Shown here piece by piece: positions 29,284-40,604 of a stretch of 64,000 nt of DNA; the first letter of the stretch is position 1, and every line of letters begins with the position of its first letter. This stretch comes from Vreelandella andesensis. Its GTDB lineage: Bacteria; Pseudomonadota; Gammaproteobacteria; Pseudomonadales; Halomonadaceae. A program made the translations under genes and the position numbers. The stretch lies in contig NZ_RZHG01000001.1 of assembly GCF_003989795.1 (NCBI RefSeq), positions 62,001 to 126,000 of the forward strand. Reading direction: 5' to 3'. The notes under the pieces are model-generated. The model saw nothing but the letters and a program-made list of their open reading frames with translations, had not been told where the DNA came from and searched no databases.

Positions 29284-29739
29284 TTGATACGCAGCGATGA
29301 ATTTTACATGCACCGAGCGCTTGACCAAGCACACCTTGCCTCTGCGGAAGGCGAGGTACCGGTGGGGGCGGTTGTGGTGGATGCCCTGGGAACCATTATA
29401 GGCGTCGGGCGCAACTCACCGGTAGCGAGTTGCGATCCCAGTGGTCATGCGGAAATTCGTGCGCTGCGAGAAGCGGGGCAACAGCTGGGTAACTATCGCT
29501 TAGAAGGCTGCACGCTGTTTGTGACGCTTGAGCCATGCATGATGTGCACTGGTGCCATGGTCCATGCCCGTTTAACGCGGTTAGTGTACGGTGCGCCAGA
29601 GCCACGCACGGGGATGGTCGAATCAAAAGCCAATTTGCTTGCTCAGCCATGGTTCAATCACCAGGTGGCTGTGACCAGTGGTGTGTTGGCAGTGCCAGCA
29701 AAAAAATTGTTGAAACAGTTTTTTGCCACGAAGCGTTAA
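29284..29739 (+). CDS. tadA: tRNA-specific adenosine deaminase
   Basis: A 151-residue cytidine-deaminase-fold enzyme converting adenosine 34 of tRNA-Arg(ACG) to inosine. Zinc ligands and catalytic Glu are in HAEIRAL and in TLEPCMMCTGAM. The start is TTG 29284 with GGAG six bases upstream; the next ATG (29308) would remove the conserved N-terminal helix residues. Convergent with mltF. Confidence 0.93.
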   Translation: MIRSDEFYMHRALDQAHLASAEGEVPVGAVVVDALGTIIGVGRNSPVASCDPSGHAEIRALREAGQQLGNYRLEGCTLFVTLEPCMMCTGAMVHARLTRLVYGAPEPRTGMVESKANLLAQPWFNHQVAVTSGVLAVPAKKLLKQFFATKR

Positions 29740-29787
29740 TCTGCTGCCCCTTCAAAAGGTAACGGCCTTCGTGTTCGCAACCGTTGA

Positions 29788-31251
29788 TTATTCCACTGGC
29801 GGAATAATATCAAAGAGTAAAAGAGGCTCATCGCTAATCTGCGTTTTTTCTAACTGAAAAAATTGCTGTCGACTGCGCTCAACGTACTCAATCATCTCGT
29901 AGTAGCGACGAATGTTGCGTACATAAATGACCGGTTCGCCGCCGCGTGCATAACCATGGCGTGTTTGGCTGTGCCATTCCCGTTGTTGAAGTAGTGGAAG
30001 CGCTGTGCGGATATCCTGCCAACTGTCTGGGTTGTCGCCGCGCATTTCGGTAATCTTACGAGCATCGTATAAGTGGCCAAGCCCCACGTTGTAAGCGGCC
30101 ATTGCCATGTAGAGCCGATCATTGCCGGTAATGCTTTCTGGCAGACGATCTTTAATGCTTCGCAGGTAGCGTGCTCCGCCATCAATACTTTGGGCCGGAT
30201 TCGTGCGGTCAGCGATGCCCATCTCGGCGGCGGTTGGATTAGTGAGCATCATCAAGCCACGCACCCCGGTTGGGGATACCGCATCAGGGTCCCAATGAGA
30301 CTCTTGGTAACCGACGGCGGCCAGCAATTTCCAGTCAAACCCCGTGTCTCGAGCGGCCTTTTTGAAAAGTTCGGTATAGGTTGGCAGGCGCTCATCTAAA
30401 TGGGCTAAAAACGTACGCGTTCCTACGTACTCCAAATAATCATCATGGCCAAAATAGCGGCTAACAAGCTGTTCCAGCGTGCCATTTCCCTGTAATTCTT
30501 GAAGAAACTGGTTGGCGGCTTCCAACAGCCCAAGCCCGCGCCCGCTGGGTACCGCCCAGGTTAAAGACAATGGTTCTCCTAACAAGAAGCCGCGCTCGAC
30601 GTTAGGAAAAAAAAGTCGGTTGAGACGAAACTGGTGATCAAAAATGATTGCTGCATCCAGCGTACCGTCTTCTACCCGCGCCAGCAGTTCTGCTACTTCA
30701 AGCTCATGGGACTCTTTCCAGCTCAAACTTGGGTAGTCGCGCTGAAGGGCGAGAAGTGATTGGCTGGTACCCGCTTCGCTAAGCGTGCCTAATTCTAGGC
30801 CAACTAAATTTTTCGGCTCGTTAATGCCGTTCAAGCCGCGCCGATAAACCACCAGTGGCTGCATCTGAATAATTGAACGGGTGTAATGAATGCCGGGCGA
30901 ATCGGGCTGCAGGGGCAGTGCTGCTGCCCCTAGGTCACCTTGCTGTCGCACCGCAGGTAGCACGCTTTCAGGGTGGTGGCTTGCATTGAGATTTAAGCTA
31001 ACACCCAGGTAATCAGCAAAGCGATGCATCAGTTCATATTCAAACCCTGTGGGGCCCTGGCGACCTTCATAGTAGGTAGTTGGCGTGTTGCGTGTATGAA
31101 TGGTAATGAAATCTTTCGCAGTGATTTGAGCCAAGTGCTCCCCGTGCGGTACCGGAGTGACACGCGGAACTAACGCTAAGAAAAGCGTAGCAATTACTGC
31201 GAAATAGACGCGAGAACGCCTCATGAAGTGTCGGTAAATCAACGTCAGCAT
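29788..31251 (-). CDS. mltF: Membrane-bound lytic transglycosylase F
   Basis: A 487-residue outer-membrane-associated peptidoglycan lyase. After an N-terminal hydrophobic signal segment (about residues 15-33) comes a periplasmic solute-binding-protein-like domain (about 45-275), then the lytic transglycosylase domain with catalytic Glu in GYQESHWDPDAVSPTGVRG and the AAYNVGLGHL motif. I see no lipobox cysteine at the signal end. An alternative ATG nine codons downstream is equally plausible, since neither has a clear ribosome binding site. Divergent from purL, as in Pseudomonas. Confidence 0.92.
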   Translation of the reverse strand: MLTLIYRHFMRRSRVYFAVIATLFLALVPRVTPVPHGEHLAQITAKDFITIHTRNTPTTYYEGRQGPTGFEYELMHRFADYLGVSLNLNASHHPESVLPAVRQQGDLGAAALPLQPDSPGIHYTRSIIQMQPLVVYRRGLNGINEPKNLVGLELGTLSEAGTSQSLLALQRDYPSLSWKESHELEVAELLARVEDGTLDAAIIFDHQFRLNRLFFPNVERGFLLGEPLSLTWAVPSGRGLGLLEAANQFLQELQGNGTLEQLVSRYFGHDDYLEYVGTRTFLAHLDERLPTYTELFKKAARDTGFDWKLLAAVGYQESHWDPDAVSPTGVRGLMMLTNPTAAEMGIADRTNPAQSIDGGARYLRSIKDRLPESITGNDRLYMAMAAYNVGLGHLYDARKITEMRGDNPDSWQDIRTALPLLQQREWHSQTRHGYARGGEPVIYVRNIRRYYEMIEYVERSRQQFFQLEKTQISDEPLLLFDIIPPVE

Positions 31252-31433
31252 GGTGTCTTGTTAAGGTGAAACAGTCTGTAACGATACCCAGCCTGAGTGA
31301 AGCTGTCACCTTGTTGATTTCGTGTGGCCGCCGCTTTCCAGTATCATAGCCCTAATCAGTGTCATTAAAGAGGGCCGTATTGCGGCCTGTTGATTTTCTG
31401 CACGAACTCTTCCTGCTTTAGAGGCTCCCAGAT

Positions 31434-34400
31434 ATGCTCGAACTGCGAGGCGCACCCGCCCTTTCTGCCTTCCGCCATGAACGGCTGTTAACGGTGTTGC
31501 GTGAACGTGTTCCTGAGGTGAAGGCGTTGTCCGCCCATTACGTCCACTTCATTGACCACCACGAGACGCTGGATGACGCTGCCCAGGAACGTTTGGCCAA
31601 GCTGCTTGATTATGGTAGCCACGCAAGCCAAGACATCCCTGAAAACGCCCAGCGCTTCCTAGTTGTGCCACGTTTGGGTACCCAGTCGCCATGGTCTTCT
31701 AAAGCAACGGATATTGCTCATAACTGCGGTCTGCACCACATTGATCGTATAGAGCGTGGTGTTGATTACCGAGTCGCGCTGAGCGGCGAACCTAGTGACG
31801 AGCATTTAGAGGCGATTAGCGCTCTACTTCACGACCGCATGACGGAAAACGTGTTGGCTGACGTTGCTGACGCGGTTGCGTTATTCGCTCATCAAGCACC
31901 TGCTCCGCTGGGCAGCGTCGATATACTGGAAGGCGGCCGTGAAGCGTTGGCGACGGCTAACCGCGAGTTAGGGCTGGCGCTTGCCGACGATGAAATCGAT
32001 TATCTGGTTGCAGCGTTTATTGAGCTTGGCCGCAACCCTAGTGATGTAGAGCTGATGATGTTTGCCCAGGCAAACTCTGAGCACTGCCGCCACAAAATCT
32101 TCAACGCGGACTGGGTGATTGATGGCGAAGCCCAGAGCCATTCGCTGTTCAAGATGATTAAGAACACCTTTGCAACCTCGCCAGATAATGTGCTCTCGGC
32201 ATACAGCGACAACGCGGCGGTTATTAAGGGAAGCCATGGGGGGCGCTTCTTCCCCACGCCGCTGATTGGTGCTGAGGGCGAGCGGGCTAGCTACGATGCC
32301 CATCAAGAGCCAATCCACATCTTGATGAAGGTGGAGACCCATAATCACCCCACAGCGATTGCGCCTTTTCCAGGCGCGGCGACTGGTTCTGGCGGCGAAA
32401 TACGTGATGAAGGGGCGACCGGTATCGGCGGCAAGCCGAAGGCGGGGCTGTCAGGCTTTACCGTTTCCAATCTGCGTATCCCAGAGTTCGTTCAGCCCTG
32501 GGAAGCCTTTGATTATGGCAAGCCCGAGCGGATGCAGTCAGCGCTGCAAATTATGCTGGATGGCCCCATCGGTGGCGCAGCGTTTAACAATGAATTTGGC
32601 CGCCCTAACCTGACCGGCTACTTCCGTACCTACGAGCAGGATACGTTGAGCGACGATGGCATCGAACGTCGCGGTTTCCACAAGCCGATTATGCTGGCCG
32701 GTGGTTATGGCAACATTCGCGCTCATCATGTGCAGAAAGGTGAGATTCCTGTTGGCGGCAAGCTAATTGTGATGGGCGGCCCGGCCATGCTGATAGGTTT
32801 GGGCGGTGGTGCTGCATCGAGCATGGCGTCAGGTGAGTCTAGCGCAGACTTGGATTTTGCCTCGGTACAGCGGGAAAACCCGGAAATTGAACGTCGTGCC
32901 CAAGAAGTCATCGACCGCTGCTGGGCGTTGGGCGATAAAAACCCGATTCGCTTTATTCACGACGTCGGCGCAGGCGGGCTTTCCAATGCCCTACCGGAGT
33001 TGGTCAAAGATGGTAACCGCGGTGGACTATTCAATCTGCGTGCGGTGCCTAACGCTGAGCCGGGTATGAGCCCGCTGGAAATTTGGTGTAACGAAGCTCA
33101 AGAGCGCTATGTGCTGGCCGTTGCCCCTGACGACCTGGACACCTTCGACGCCTTGTGCAAGCGCGAGCGCTGCCCCTATGCGGTGGTAGGCGAGGCGATG
33201 GAGCATCATCACCTGGAAGTTCGTGACGGCTATTTTGATACCAAGCCGGTCGATCTCCCGATGAGCGTGCTGTTTGGCAAGCCGCCTAAAATGACGCGTT
33301 CGTTTGAGCGTCAAACGCCTGAACTGTCAGGCGTCATGCTCGACAACCTAGATCTGCGTGAAGCGATGGATAGGGTGTTGCGCCTGCCAGCCGTGGCATC
33401 GAAGAGCTTTTTGATTACCATTGGCGACCGCTCAATTACCGGCCAAGTCGCCCGTGATCAGATGGTTGGCCCTTGGCAAGTGCCGGTAGCCGATGTTGCC
33501 GTGACCACCGCTAGCTTCGACACCCACGCAGGTGAGGCCATGGCCATGGGCGAGCGCCCGCCGGTGGCGCTTATTAACCCCGCTGCCAGCGCCCGGCTTG
33601 CCGTTGCCGAAGCGATTACCAACTTAGCCGCTGCGCCAATTGCTAAGCTGTCGGATGTTAAGCTGTCAGCCAACTGGATGAGTGCCGCCGACCATCCTGG
33701 TGAAAACCAAGCGCTCTATGACGCTGTACACGCGGTAGGTATGGAGCTGTGTCCGGCACTGGGCATTGCTATTCCGGTGGGTAAGGACTCCATGTCCATG
33801 CGCACCGCGTGGCAAGAAGGCGACGAGGCTGACGAAAAGAGCATTACGTCACCGCTTTCGCTGGTAGTGACAGGGTTTGCGCCGGTGACCGATGCACTGG
33901 CAACGCTGACGCCACAAATCAATCTAGAGCAGGATGAATCAGACCTGATTCTGATCGATCTGGGTAATGGCCAGAACCGTTTGGGTGGCTCTGCGCTGGC
34001 GCAAGTCTATGGTCAAGTCGGTAACGAGTGTCCCGACGTCGATGACCCAGAAGACTTGAAAGCGTTTTTCGAGGTCATTCAGGGGCTAAATCGCGATGGA
34101 AAACTGCTGGCCTACCATGACCGTAGCGATGGTGGCCTGCTGGTCACGCTGTTAGAAATGGCCTTTGCTGCTCATGCGGGGCTTGAAATTAAGCTGGATT
34201 GGCTGATTGATGAACCGGTGGAAGCCTTCAACGCGCTATTCTCCGAAGAGTTGGGCGCGGTGATTCAGGTAAGTCGTGAACACACGGAAGAAGTGCTCAC
34301 CCAGTTTGCTGTTGCGGGTATCGAAACGTGCGGTGTCATTGCGCGCCCTCGTTACGATGATCAAGTACGCGTGACGCTGTTTGAAGAGCCGTTGCTCGAA

Positions 34401-35360
34401 ACAACCCGCCAATTGACGCAGCGTACCTGGGCTGAGACCAGCTACCGTATGCAGGCACTGCGTGATAATCCTGAGTGCGCCAAGAACGAGTTCGATAACT
34501 TGCTCGATATTCGCGATCCTGGTCTGAGTGCCACACCTAGTTTTAATATCAATGAGGATGTCAGCGCGCCGTTTATCAATACTGCCAAGCCCGCGATTGC
34601 CGTGCTGCGCGAACAAGGCGTCAATGGCCAGGTCGAAATGGGCTGGGCGTTTCACAAAGCAGGCTTCGACGCTGTGGATGTACACATGAGTGACATCCTG
34701 GAAGGGCGTGTTTCCCTTGATGAGTTCAAAGGCTTAGTAGCCTGCGGTGGCTTCTCTTACGGTGACGTGCTGGGAGCCGGTGGCGGTTGGGCGAAATCAG
34801 TGCTTTTCAATGAGCGTGCCCGTGAGCAGTTTGCCAGCTTCTTTGCCCGTGATGACAGTTTCTCGCTGGGCGTGTGTAACGGTTGTCAGATGCTCTCGCA
34901 GCTAAAGACGCTGATTCCTGGTGCTGAAAATTGGCCTGCATTTGAGCGTAATGAATCCGAGCAGTTTGAAGCACGCGTGGCGATGGTACGGGTAGAGAAA
35001 AGCCCGTCGATTCTGCTGGCCGGGATGGAAGGCTCTAAGCTGCCGATTGCTGTGGCCCACGGCGAAGGACGTGCTGAGTTCCGCGATACCGCGCATTTGC
35101 GCAGCATGCAGTCCAGCAGCCAAATAGCGCTGCGCTATATCGATAACTATGGCCAAGTAACGACCCGTTACCCTGCCAACCCCAACGGCTCGCCGTCAGG
35201 GATTACTGGTTTAACGACGCCAGACGGTCGCGTGACCATCATGATGCCCCACCCTGAGCGGGTGTCACGTGCGGTCACCAATTCCTGGCGCCCGGCCGAA
35301 TGGACTGAGGATGGCGCTTGGTTGCGCCTGTTCCGCAATGCGCGGGTGTGGCTGGGTTAA
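31434..35360 (+). CDS. purL: Phosphoribosylformylglycinamidine synthase (large, single-chain)
   Basis: A 1308-residue enzyme of the large gammaproteobacterial type that converts FGAR to FGAM with ATP and glutamine in purine synthesis. It contains the N-terminal PurS-like region, two AIR-synthase-like halves (for example [14 protein letters not shown] and [20 protein letters not shown]), and a C-terminal class I glutamine amidotransferase with the nucleophile Cys in [13 protein letters not shown] and the His/Glu in MMPHPERV. A terminator-like hairpin lies 38 bases after the stop. Confidence 0.97.
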   Translation: MLELRGAPALSAFRHERLLTVLRERVPEVKALSAHYVHFIDHHETLDDAAQERLAKLLDYGSHASQDIPENAQRFLVVPRLGTQSPWSSKATDIAHNCGLHHIDRIERGVDYRVALSGEPSDEHLEAISALLHDRMTENVLADVADAVALFAHQAPAPLGSVDILEGGREALATANRELGLALADDEIDYLVAAFIELGRNPSDVELMMFAQANSEHCRHKIFNADWVIDGEAQSHSLFKMIKNTFATSPDNVLSAYSDNAAVIKGSHGGRFFPTPLIGAEGERASYDAHQEPIHILMKVETHNHPTAIAPFPGAATGSGGEIRDEGATGIGGKPKAGLSGFTVSNLRIPEFVQPWEAFDYGKPERMQSALQIMLDGPIGGAAFNNEFGRPNLTGYFRTYEQDTLSDDGIERRGFHKPIMLAGGYGNIRAHHVQKGEIPVGGKLIVMGGPAMLIGLGGGAASSMASGESSADLDFASVQRENPEIERRAQEVIDRCWALGDKNPIRFIHDVGAGGLSNALPELVKDGNRGGLFNLRAVPNAEPGMSPLEIWCNEAQERYVLAVAPDDLDTFDALCKRERCPYAVVGEAMEHHHLEVRDGYFDTKPVDLPMSVLFGKPPKMTRSFERQTPELSGVMLDNLDLREAMDRVLRLPAVASKSFLITIGDRSITGQVARDQMVGPWQVPVADVAVTTASFDTHAGEAMAMGERPPVALINPAASARLAVAEAITNLAAAPIAKLSDVKLSANWMSAADHPGENQALYDAVHAVGMELCPALGIAIPVGKDSMSMRTAWQEGDEADEKSITSPLSLVVTGFAPVTDALATLTPQINLEQDESDLILIDLGNGQNRLGGSALAQVYGQVGNECPDVDDPEDLKAFFEVIQGLNRDGKLLAYHDRSDGGLLVTLLEMAFAAHAGLEIKLDWLIDEPVEAFNALFSEELGAVIQVSREHTEEVLTQFAVAGIETCGVIARPRYDDQVRVTLFEEPLLETTRQLTQRTWAETSYRMQALRDNPECAKNEFDNLLDIRDPGLSATPSFNINEDVSAPFINTAKPAIAVLREQGVNGQVEMGWAFHKAGFDAVDVHMSDILEGRVSLDEFKGLVACGGFSYGDVLGAGGGWAKSVLFNERAREQFASFFARDDSFSLGVCNGCQMLSQLKTLIPGAENWPAFERNESEQFEARVAMVRVEKSPSILLAGMEGSKLPIAVAHGEGRAEFRDTAHLRSMQSSSQIALRYIDNYGQVTTRYPANPNGSPSGITGLTTPDGRVTIMMPHPERVSRAVTNSWRPAEWTEDGAWLRLFRNARVWLG

Positions 35361-35397
35361 CGCCTTCATAACACAGGTGATCAATGACCCATTGTGA

Positions 35398-35424
35398 AAA
35401 GGCGGCCTCTGGGCCGCCTTTCTT
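35398..35424 (+). terminator. purL terminator, inside the longest radD frame
   Basis: AAAGGCGGCC (35398-35407) and GGCCGCCTTT (35412-35421) form a perfect ten-base stem with loop TCTG, followed by CTT. It fits a terminator for purL. It falls within the first codons of the longest open frame of radD, which bears on where radD really starts. Confidence 0.8.
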
Positions 35425-35437
35425 GGCTAACGCTACC

Positions 35438-37225
35438 GTGCCAACGCTGCGCCCCTACCAGCGGGAAGCGGTAAAGCGTGTGGTGGAGCACTTTCGTGGA
35501 ACCAGTGCCCCTGCGGTAGTGGTATTGCCCACCGGGAGTGGCAAGTCACTGGTGATTGCCGAGCTTGCCAGGCTTGCCCGTGGTCGTGTACTGGTGCTGG
35601 CTCACGTGCGTGAGCTGGTGGAGCAAAATCATGCCAAGTACCAAGCCTACGGGCTCGAGGCCGATATTTTTAGCGCGGGACTCAAGCGTAAAGAAGCCAG
35701 CCGACAAGTGGTATTTGGCTCGGTGCAGTCGGTGGTGCGTGATCTTGAACGCTTCAGTGACGCCAGTTTTACGCTGCTGGTGATTGACGAGTGCCACCGA
35801 GTATCGCTGGAAAAAGAGGCCAGCTATCGCCAAGTGATCGAGCATCTTCAGCGTCACAATCCGCAGCTAAAAATTCTTGGCTTAACCGCTACGCCGTTCC
35901 GGTTAGGCCAGGGGTTTATTTACCATCGTCATCATCATGGCATGGTGCGCGGCGATGAAGAGAGCTTCTTTGCCGACTGCGTTTTCGAGCAGCCATTACG
36001 GTTGATGGTGAAACAGGGGTTTTTAGCAGAGCCAAAGCGGCTGGATATGGCCATTGAAGGCTACGACTTCTCCGCCTTAGCCCCTGCGTCTAGTGGGCTG
36101 TTTCGCGAAGAGGAGCTTAATCGCGTCGTCGCAGGGAACCGAGCCACGCCAGGCATCATTCAACAGGTGATTGCTTACGCCGACGTGCGTCAAGGCGTGA
36201 TGATTTTTGCCGCAACGGTCGCGCATGCCGAAGAAATCATCAGTTACCTGCCTGCGGATCAGGCGGCTCTGATTACCGGTGCAACGGCCTCACAAGAGCG
36301 CACATCGCTCATTGACGCGTTCAAGGCCCGTGAGATTAAGTTCCTGGTTAATGTTGCCGTGCTAACCACAGGATTCGATGCGCCACATGTTGATTTGATC
36401 GCGATTCTGCGGCCCACTGAATCAGTGAGCCTTTATCAGCAGATTGTTGGTCGGGGGCTGCGTTTATCGCCGGATAAAACCAACTGTTTGGTGCTGGATT
36501 TTGCGGGCAACCCTTGGGACCTTTACGCGCCGGAAGTGGGTGAGCCAAAGCCGGACAGTGACAGCGAACCGGTGCAGGTCGAGTGCCCGGCCTGCGGCCA
36601 TGCCAATCTATTTTGGGGTAAACGTGATGGCGAGCTGGTAATAGAGCATTTTGGCCGTCGTTGTCAGGGGCTGGTAGATCATCCCAACTCGCCTGTTGAG
36701 GCAGGAAAGGGCAGGCAGAGCAGTTATCAAAAGCAGTGTGATTTCCGCTTTCGCTTTAAGGTCTGCGAGTGTTGCGGTGCAGAAAATGATATTGCTGCCC
36801 GCCGATGCCACGGCTGCGAGCAACTGCTGGTGGATGCTGACGATAAGCTGAAAGATGCCCTTCAATTAAAGGATGCCAAGGTGCTGCGCGTCAGTGGTAT
36901 GCAGTTAGAGGCAACCACCAACGGGCGGGGGCTGCCGCGCTTAAAAGTAACCTATTACGATGAAGATGGCGCGAGCTTGGCGGAATGGTTTGCGCTAGAA
37001 ACGCCTGCTCAGCGGCGAGCATTTTATGCTGTTTTCTTACGCAATCACCTGCGTGCCCCAGGCACTAAGTGGCAGCCTGTCACGCCAAACGAAGTGGTTG
37101 AGGAGCAGCGTCGCCTGCGCTATCCAGATTTTGTCGTGGGCCGTAAAGCCGGGCGACACTGGCAGCTTCGCGACAAGCTGTTCGACTACCAAGGGCGCTA
37201 CCGCAAGGCGGCGGAGGCTGGGTAA
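35438..37225 (+). CDS. radD: RadD-type DEAD/DEAH helicase (YejH)
   Basis: A superfamily 2 ATPase about 595 residues long from GTG 35438. The start region [18 protein letters not shown] aligns with the very N-terminus of E. coli RadD. It has Walker A LPTGSGKS, a DECH box (VIDECHR), motif [13 protein letters not shown], motif [13 protein letters not shown], and a C-terminal zinc-binding part with CPACG and two CxxC pairs near CECCGAEN and CHGC. RadD takes part in recombination-linked repair and interacts with SSB. A longer frame begins at ATG 35384, but those 18 codons run through the purL terminator hairpin and have no family counterpart; the GTG lacks an obvious ribosome binding site, so the start is not settled. 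Confidence 0.88.
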   Translation: MPTLRPYQREAVKRVVEHFRGTSAPAVVVLPTGSGKSLVIAELARLARGRVLVLAHVRELVEQNHAKYQAYGLEADIFSAGLKRKEASRQVVFGSVQSVVRDLERFSDASFTLLVIDECHRVSLEKEASYRQVIEHLQRHNPQLKILGLTATPFRLGQGFIYHRHHHGMVRGDEESFFADCVFEQPLRLMVKQGFLAEPKRLDMAIEGYDFSALAPASSGLFREEELNRVVAGNRATPGIIQQVIAYADVRQGVMIFAATVAHAEEIISYLPADQAALITGATASQERTSLIDAFKAREIKFLVNVAVLTTGFDAPHVDLIAILRPTESVSLYQQIVGRGLRLSPDKTNCLVLDFAGNPWDLYAPEVGEPKPDSDSEPVQVECPACGHANLFWGKRDGELVIEHFGRRCQGLVDHPNSPVEAGKGRQSSYQKQCDFRFRFKVCECCGAENDIAARRCHGCEQLLVDADDKLKDALQLKDAKVLRVSGMQLEATTNGRGLPRLKVTYYDEDGASLAEWFALETPAQRRAFYAVFLRNHLRAPGTKWQPVTPNEVVEEQRRLRYPDFVVGRKAGRHWQLRDKLFDYQGRYRKAAEAG

Positions 37226-37268
37226 CGATGATGCCTCAATAGATGATGCGCTGTTACACTGCCTAGCG

Positions 37269-37304
37269 TGGCCGTTCAATCAATCATGGCCATTTAATTA
37301 AACA
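37269..37304 (+). repeat. 18-bp imperfect tandem duplication upstream of scpA
   Basis: TGGCCGTTCAATCAATCA (37269-37286) is followed by TGGCCATTTAATTAAACA (37287-37304) and then TGGACG. Copies match at 13 to 14 of 18 bases. It lies in the radD-scpA spacer. Confidence 0.65.
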
Positions 37305-37337
37305 TGGACGTATAACCAATAAAGGAACACGCCCCGC

Positions 37338-38297
37338 GTGAGCGAGACGCCAAATGCCACCATTGATCATGACCCTGTCGAGCTAACTGCCGAACCGGTA
37401 GTGGAAGTGCTTGGCCGTCTGTTTGATGAGCCAATCATGCAGTTGCCGGAAGATCTCTACATACCGCCAGAGGCGCTACGGGTGTTTCTGGAAGCCTTCG
37501 AGGGGCCGCTTGATCTACTGCTCTACCTTATTCGTCGTCAGAACTTGGATATTTTGTCGATCAATGTCGCGACCATTACGCATCAGTACATTGAGTATGT
37601 AGAGTTGATGAAAGCCATGGAGATTGAGCTGGCCGGAGAATATTTGTTAATGGCGGCTATGCTGGCGGAAATTAAATCTCGCACATTACTGCCACGCCCA
37701 CCGAAAGCTGAGGGCGAAGACGAAGAAGACCCCAGAGCCGAGTTGATTCGCCGCCTGCAAGAGTATGAGCGTTTAAAAGAAGCAGCCGAAACGTTAGACA
37801 CGCTGCCTAGGGTAGGGCGTGACTGGTTTAGTGTGCAGGCGGGGCTGCCACCGTTGGAGGCGCGGGTGATTCATCCTGATGTGGGGTTAGACGAGCTGCT
37901 TGGGGCGCTATCGGATATTCTGAAACGTGCTGAGCTGGCGCAAGCCCACCAAATCAGCCGTGAGGTGCTTTCTACCCGCGAGCGAATGCTGGCAATTATG
38001 GAGCAGCTAAATCACCCTGGTGATCACCAGCGTTATACCCCGTTTGAAGCGTTGTTTACGCTGGAGGAAGGGCGTGCCGGGGTGGTCGTGACGTTTATGG
38101 CCATTTTAGAATTAGCCAAAGAAGCTATGATCGAAATTGTTCAGAATGCGCCACTGTCGCCCATTCATTTGCGTGCGCGGCGTGCAGCACTCACGGATGG
38201 AGAAGAGAGCGCATTTGAAGAGGCTGATTCAGACGATGACGCCGCTGAGTCTGCGTTCGAAGAGCCAATAGTTGTGCCTGACGAGGAGTCGCTGTGA
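37338..38297 (+). CDS. scpA: Segregation and condensation protein A
   Basis: A 319-residue kleisin that links Smc heads. The N-terminal EAFEGPLDLLLYLIRRQNLDI block is the family signature; the C-terminal winged-helix part (VTFMAILELAKEAMI) is followed by an acidic tail of about 40 residues. It starts at GTG 37338, with AAAGGA some 11 bases upstream, a wide spacing. The stop overlaps the scpB start by four bases (GTGA). Compared with the usual ~250-280 residues, it has extra N- and C-terminal segments. Confidence 0.93.
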   Translation: MSETPNATIDHDPVELTAEPVVEVLGRLFDEPIMQLPEDLYIPPEALRVFLEAFEGPLDLLLYLIRRQNLDILSINVATITHQYIEYVELMKAMEIELAGEYLLMAAMLAEIKSRTLLPRPPKAEGEDEEDPRAELIRRLQEYERLKEAAETLDTLPRVGRDWFSVQAGLPPLEARVIHPDVGLDELLGALSDILKRAELAQAHQISREVLSTRERMLAIMEQLNHPGDHQRYTPFEALFTLEEGRAGVVVTFMAILELAKEAMIEIVQNAPLSPIHLRARRAALTDGEESAFEEADSDDDAAESAFEEPIVVPDEESL

Positions 38298-39145
38298 GAG
38301 ACACCACGTTAGACGATATTATTGAAGCGGCATTGCTTGCTGCTGGCGAGCCGCTTTCCCTAGAGCGGCTTGAAACGCTGTTTTTAGAAGATGAGTGTCC
38401 GTCCAAAAAAGCACTGCGGGATACATTGTCCCGCCTTGTTCTGCGCCATGAAGAAGGCGCACTAGAGCTAGTAGAAACCGCGTCGGGCTTCCAGTTACGT
38501 ATTCGGCCACGGCTCTCTCATTGGGTATCGCGCCTTTGGGATGAGCGGCCACAACGATACTCCCGGGCATTGCTGGAAACGCTGGCGCTGATTGCCTATC
38601 GTCAGCCGGTGACGCGGGGAGATATTGAGGACGTACGCGGTGTGAGTGTCAGTAGTTCTATTATGCGAACGTTAATGGAGCGGGGCTGGATCCGCGTGGT
38701 AGGTCATCGAGATGTGCCAGGGCGGCCAGCCGTTTACGCCACCACCCGTAGCTTTTTAGATGATTTTGGCCTGAAAACCCTGGATGCGTTGCCGCCGATG
38801 CATGCATTGGTTAATGCCGATGACAGCGACACTGCTATTGAGCAAGACGTTAGCGATAGCGGGCTAGAAGAAACTACTAACAGTGTTCACCCAAAAAGCA
38901 GCCATAACCAAGATGAGACACAACCAGCACTGGACGAAACGCCCGAAACCGTGCAGGATGCGCCACCCCAAAGAGAAGAGCCCGTCACAGCTGAGATAGC
39001 TGATAAACACGCCGAGACGGCGTTAACCCAGCCGCTGAGTTTTGCCGATTTAGAGGCGCGCTTAGCGGCACGTGCGCAGCGCAACGACGATGATGCGCGC
39101 ACGCAGACTAACGATGTGAGGTCGGACGACCATGAGTCAGAGTAA
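38294..39145 (+). CDS. scpB: Segregation and condensation protein B
   Basis: A 283-residue ScpB with two winged-helix domains in the first ~175 residues ([17 protein letters not shown], then [20 protein letters not shown] and [16 protein letters not shown]). The last ~100 residues are an acidic, low-complexity extension, longer than in most ScpB proteins, and probably disordered. It starts at GTG overlapping the scpA stop, and ends 14 bases inside rluB, so the three genes are tightly coupled. Confidence 0.93.
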   Translation: MRDTTLDDIIEAALLAAGEPLSLERLETLFLEDECPSKKALRDTLSRLVLRHEEGALELVETASGFQLRIRPRLSHWVSRLWDERPQRYSRALLETLALIAYRQPVTRGDIEDVRGVSVSSSIMRTLMERGWIRVVGHRDVPGRPAVYATTRSFLDDFGLKTLDALPPMHALVNADDSDTAIEQDVSDSGLEETTNSVHPKSSHNQDETQPALDETPETVQDAPPQREEPVTAEIADKHAETALTQPLSFADLEARLAARAQRNDDDARTQTNDVRSDDHESE

Positions 39146-40004
39146 TAACACCACGCCCCCTACCAGCGAAAAGCTGCAAAAAGTACTGGCCCGGGCAGGG
39201 CTGGGGTCACGCCGCGAAATGGAAACGGCTATTTCCGATGGCCGGGTAAAAGTTAATAGCCAGGTAGCCAAGTTAGGCGACCGGGTAGAAGCCCGCGACA
39301 AGGTAAGTTTCGATGATCGCCCTGTGTCGCTACGGCCTGAAGAGGAAGTGCCGCGCCGTGTCATTATGTACAACAAGCCGGAAGGTGAGTTGTGCACACG
39401 CAAAGACCCGGAAGGGCGTCGCACGGTGTTTGAACGCTTACCACGCCTGAAAGGTGAGCGCTGGATTGCCATTGGTCGTTTGGATATCAACACGAGTGGG
39501 TTGCTGTTATTCACCACAGACGGCGAGCTGGCTAACCGTCTAATGCACCCCTCGACCCAAGTGGAGCGTGAGTACGCGGTTCGAGTGATGGGTGAAGTCA
39601 AACGCGAGCACATTGTTGCTATGGTCGATGGCGTGATGCTAGAGGATGGCCCCGCGCGCTTTACTGACGTGCAGGAGTTTGGCGGTGAAGGCATTAATAC
39701 CTGGTTCCACGTGGTGATTTTAGAAGGTCGCAACCGCGAAGTGCGCCGCCTGTGGGAATCCCAGGAGCTTACGGTTAGCCGGTTGAAGCGGGTGCGCTAT
39801 GGGAATATCTTCCTGGATAAGCGCGCTAAAGCAGGCGAGTGGGTGGAGCTCTCCCAGGATGAGGTCGACGACTTGGCCACGCTGGCAAACTTGGAAGCCC
39901 GCAAGGTACCCGCATTAACACCCGATGAGAAAAACCGCTGGAGCCGCGATAAACACAAGCGTCGCCCGGTTCAAGCTATGCGCAAGCCTAAGCGTAATCA
40001 ATAA
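39132..40004 (+). CDS. rluB: 23S rRNA pseudouridine(2605) synthase RluB
   Basis: A 290-residue pseudouridine synthase of the RsuA family. The S4 RNA-binding domain spans about residues 13-60 ([19 protein letters not shown]). The catalytic Asp lies in [18 protein letters not shown], and [11 protein letters not shown] follows in the C-terminal half. The basic tail is usual for RluB. Overlaps the scpB 3' end by 14 bases. Distinction from RluE/RluF and RsuA rests on the conserved scpA-scpB-rluB order and length. Confidence 0.92.
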   Translation: MSQSNNTTPPTSEKLQKVLARAGLGSRREMETAISDGRVKVNSQVAKLGDRVEARDKVSFDDRPVSLRPEEEVPRRVIMYNKPEGELCTRKDPEGRRTVFERLPRLKGERWIAIGRLDINTSGLLLFTTDGELANRLMHPSTQVEREYAVRVMGEVKREHIVAMVDGVMLEDGPARFTDVQEFGGEGINTWFHVVILEGRNREVRRLWESQELTVSRLKRVRYGNIFLDKRAKAGEWVELSQDEVDDLATLANLEARKVPALTPDEKNRWSRDKHKRRPVQAMRKPKRNQ

Positions 40005-40067
40005 CAGTTAAAGGTAATTAATAAGAATGATTTTGACGGATGCCTATCGGTAGAAGGTAAAAAAGGC

Positions 40068-40096
40068 TTGCTATTGGCAAGCTCTATCCGTACTAT
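40068..40096 (+). promoter_or_regulatory. Promoter for the tRNA-Lys pair
   Basis: TTGCTA (40068-40073) and TACTAT (40091-40096) are separated by exactly 17 bases and lie 16 bases before the first tRNA, a good sigma-70 match. Confidence 0.65.
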
Positions 40097-40112
40097 ATGC
40101 ATCCGTTCGAGG

Positions 40113-40188
40113 GGGTCGTTAGCTCAGTTGGTAGAGCAGTTGACTTTTAATCAATTGGTCGTAGGTTCGAATCCTACACGACCCACCA
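40113..40188 (+). tRNA. tRNA-Lys (UUU), copy 1
   Basis: A complete 76-base cloverleaf. Acceptor GGGTCGT pairs with ACGACCC, the D arm is GCTCAGTTGGTAGAGC, the anticodon loop CTTTTAA gives anticodon UUU, and the T arm has GGTTCGAATCC. CCA is encoded. Confidence 0.98.
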
Positions 40189-40239
40189 ATCGAACCAATT
40201 TTTAGCGCTATATAGTTACTAGCTGCGCAGTAAAAATTT

Positions 40240-40315
40240 GGGTCGTTAGCTCAGTTGGTAGAGCAGTTGACTTTTAATCAATTGGTCGTAGGTTCGAATC
40301 CTACACGACCCACCA
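40240..40315 (+). tRNA. tRNA-Lys (UUU), copy 2
   Basis: Identical over all 76 bases to copy 1, which lies 51 bases upstream; the spacer between them is unrelated to the flanks. Both should come from one precursor started at the promoter near 40068 and ended by the hairpin at 40321. Confidence 0.98.
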
Positions 40316-40320
40316 AATTC

Positions 40321-40354
40321 AACGCCCCTGGTAGCTTGCTATCAGGGGCGTTTT
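40321..40354 (+). terminator. tRNA-Lys operon terminator
   Basis: AACGCCCCTG-g-TAGC pairs with GCTA-t-CAGGGGCGTT around a two-base tip, followed by TTTTG. A very stable stem. Confidence 0.92.
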
Positions 40355-40604
40355 GCTATTTGGTGATAAAGCGGCCTAACGCACACTTTATGCTTGCAGC
40401 GGGCAACGATTTAACACCACAATGGTCTTAGTTGTAGCTACCAATGATGTCACGGTAGCGCTGTCCGCGCTAATGGCGGGCAGAGCGATGAGTCACCGCG
40501 AGAGACGCAGCGACTTGTCGCATCGAGTGCGGCGTTTGCGGAGTGCACGCGCCGTTGCCGGTGTTTAACAGGGGGATTCCCTGTTCGTCACAGTGGTAGA
40601 CACG
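40355..40604 (+). promoter_or_regulatory. nadA leader region
   Basis: About 250 bases with no convincing gene. A perfect hairpin, AACAGGG-GGATT-CCCTGTT (40567-40585), lies about 20 bases before the nadA start and could affect ribosome access. I recognise no NAD-type riboswitch here. Confidence 0.35.

Noticed and set aside
40113..40315. tRNA-Lys duplication as an integration (att) site
   Set aside because: Both copies are complete and identical, no integrase or foreign segment lies between or beside them, and duplicated tRNA genes are common.
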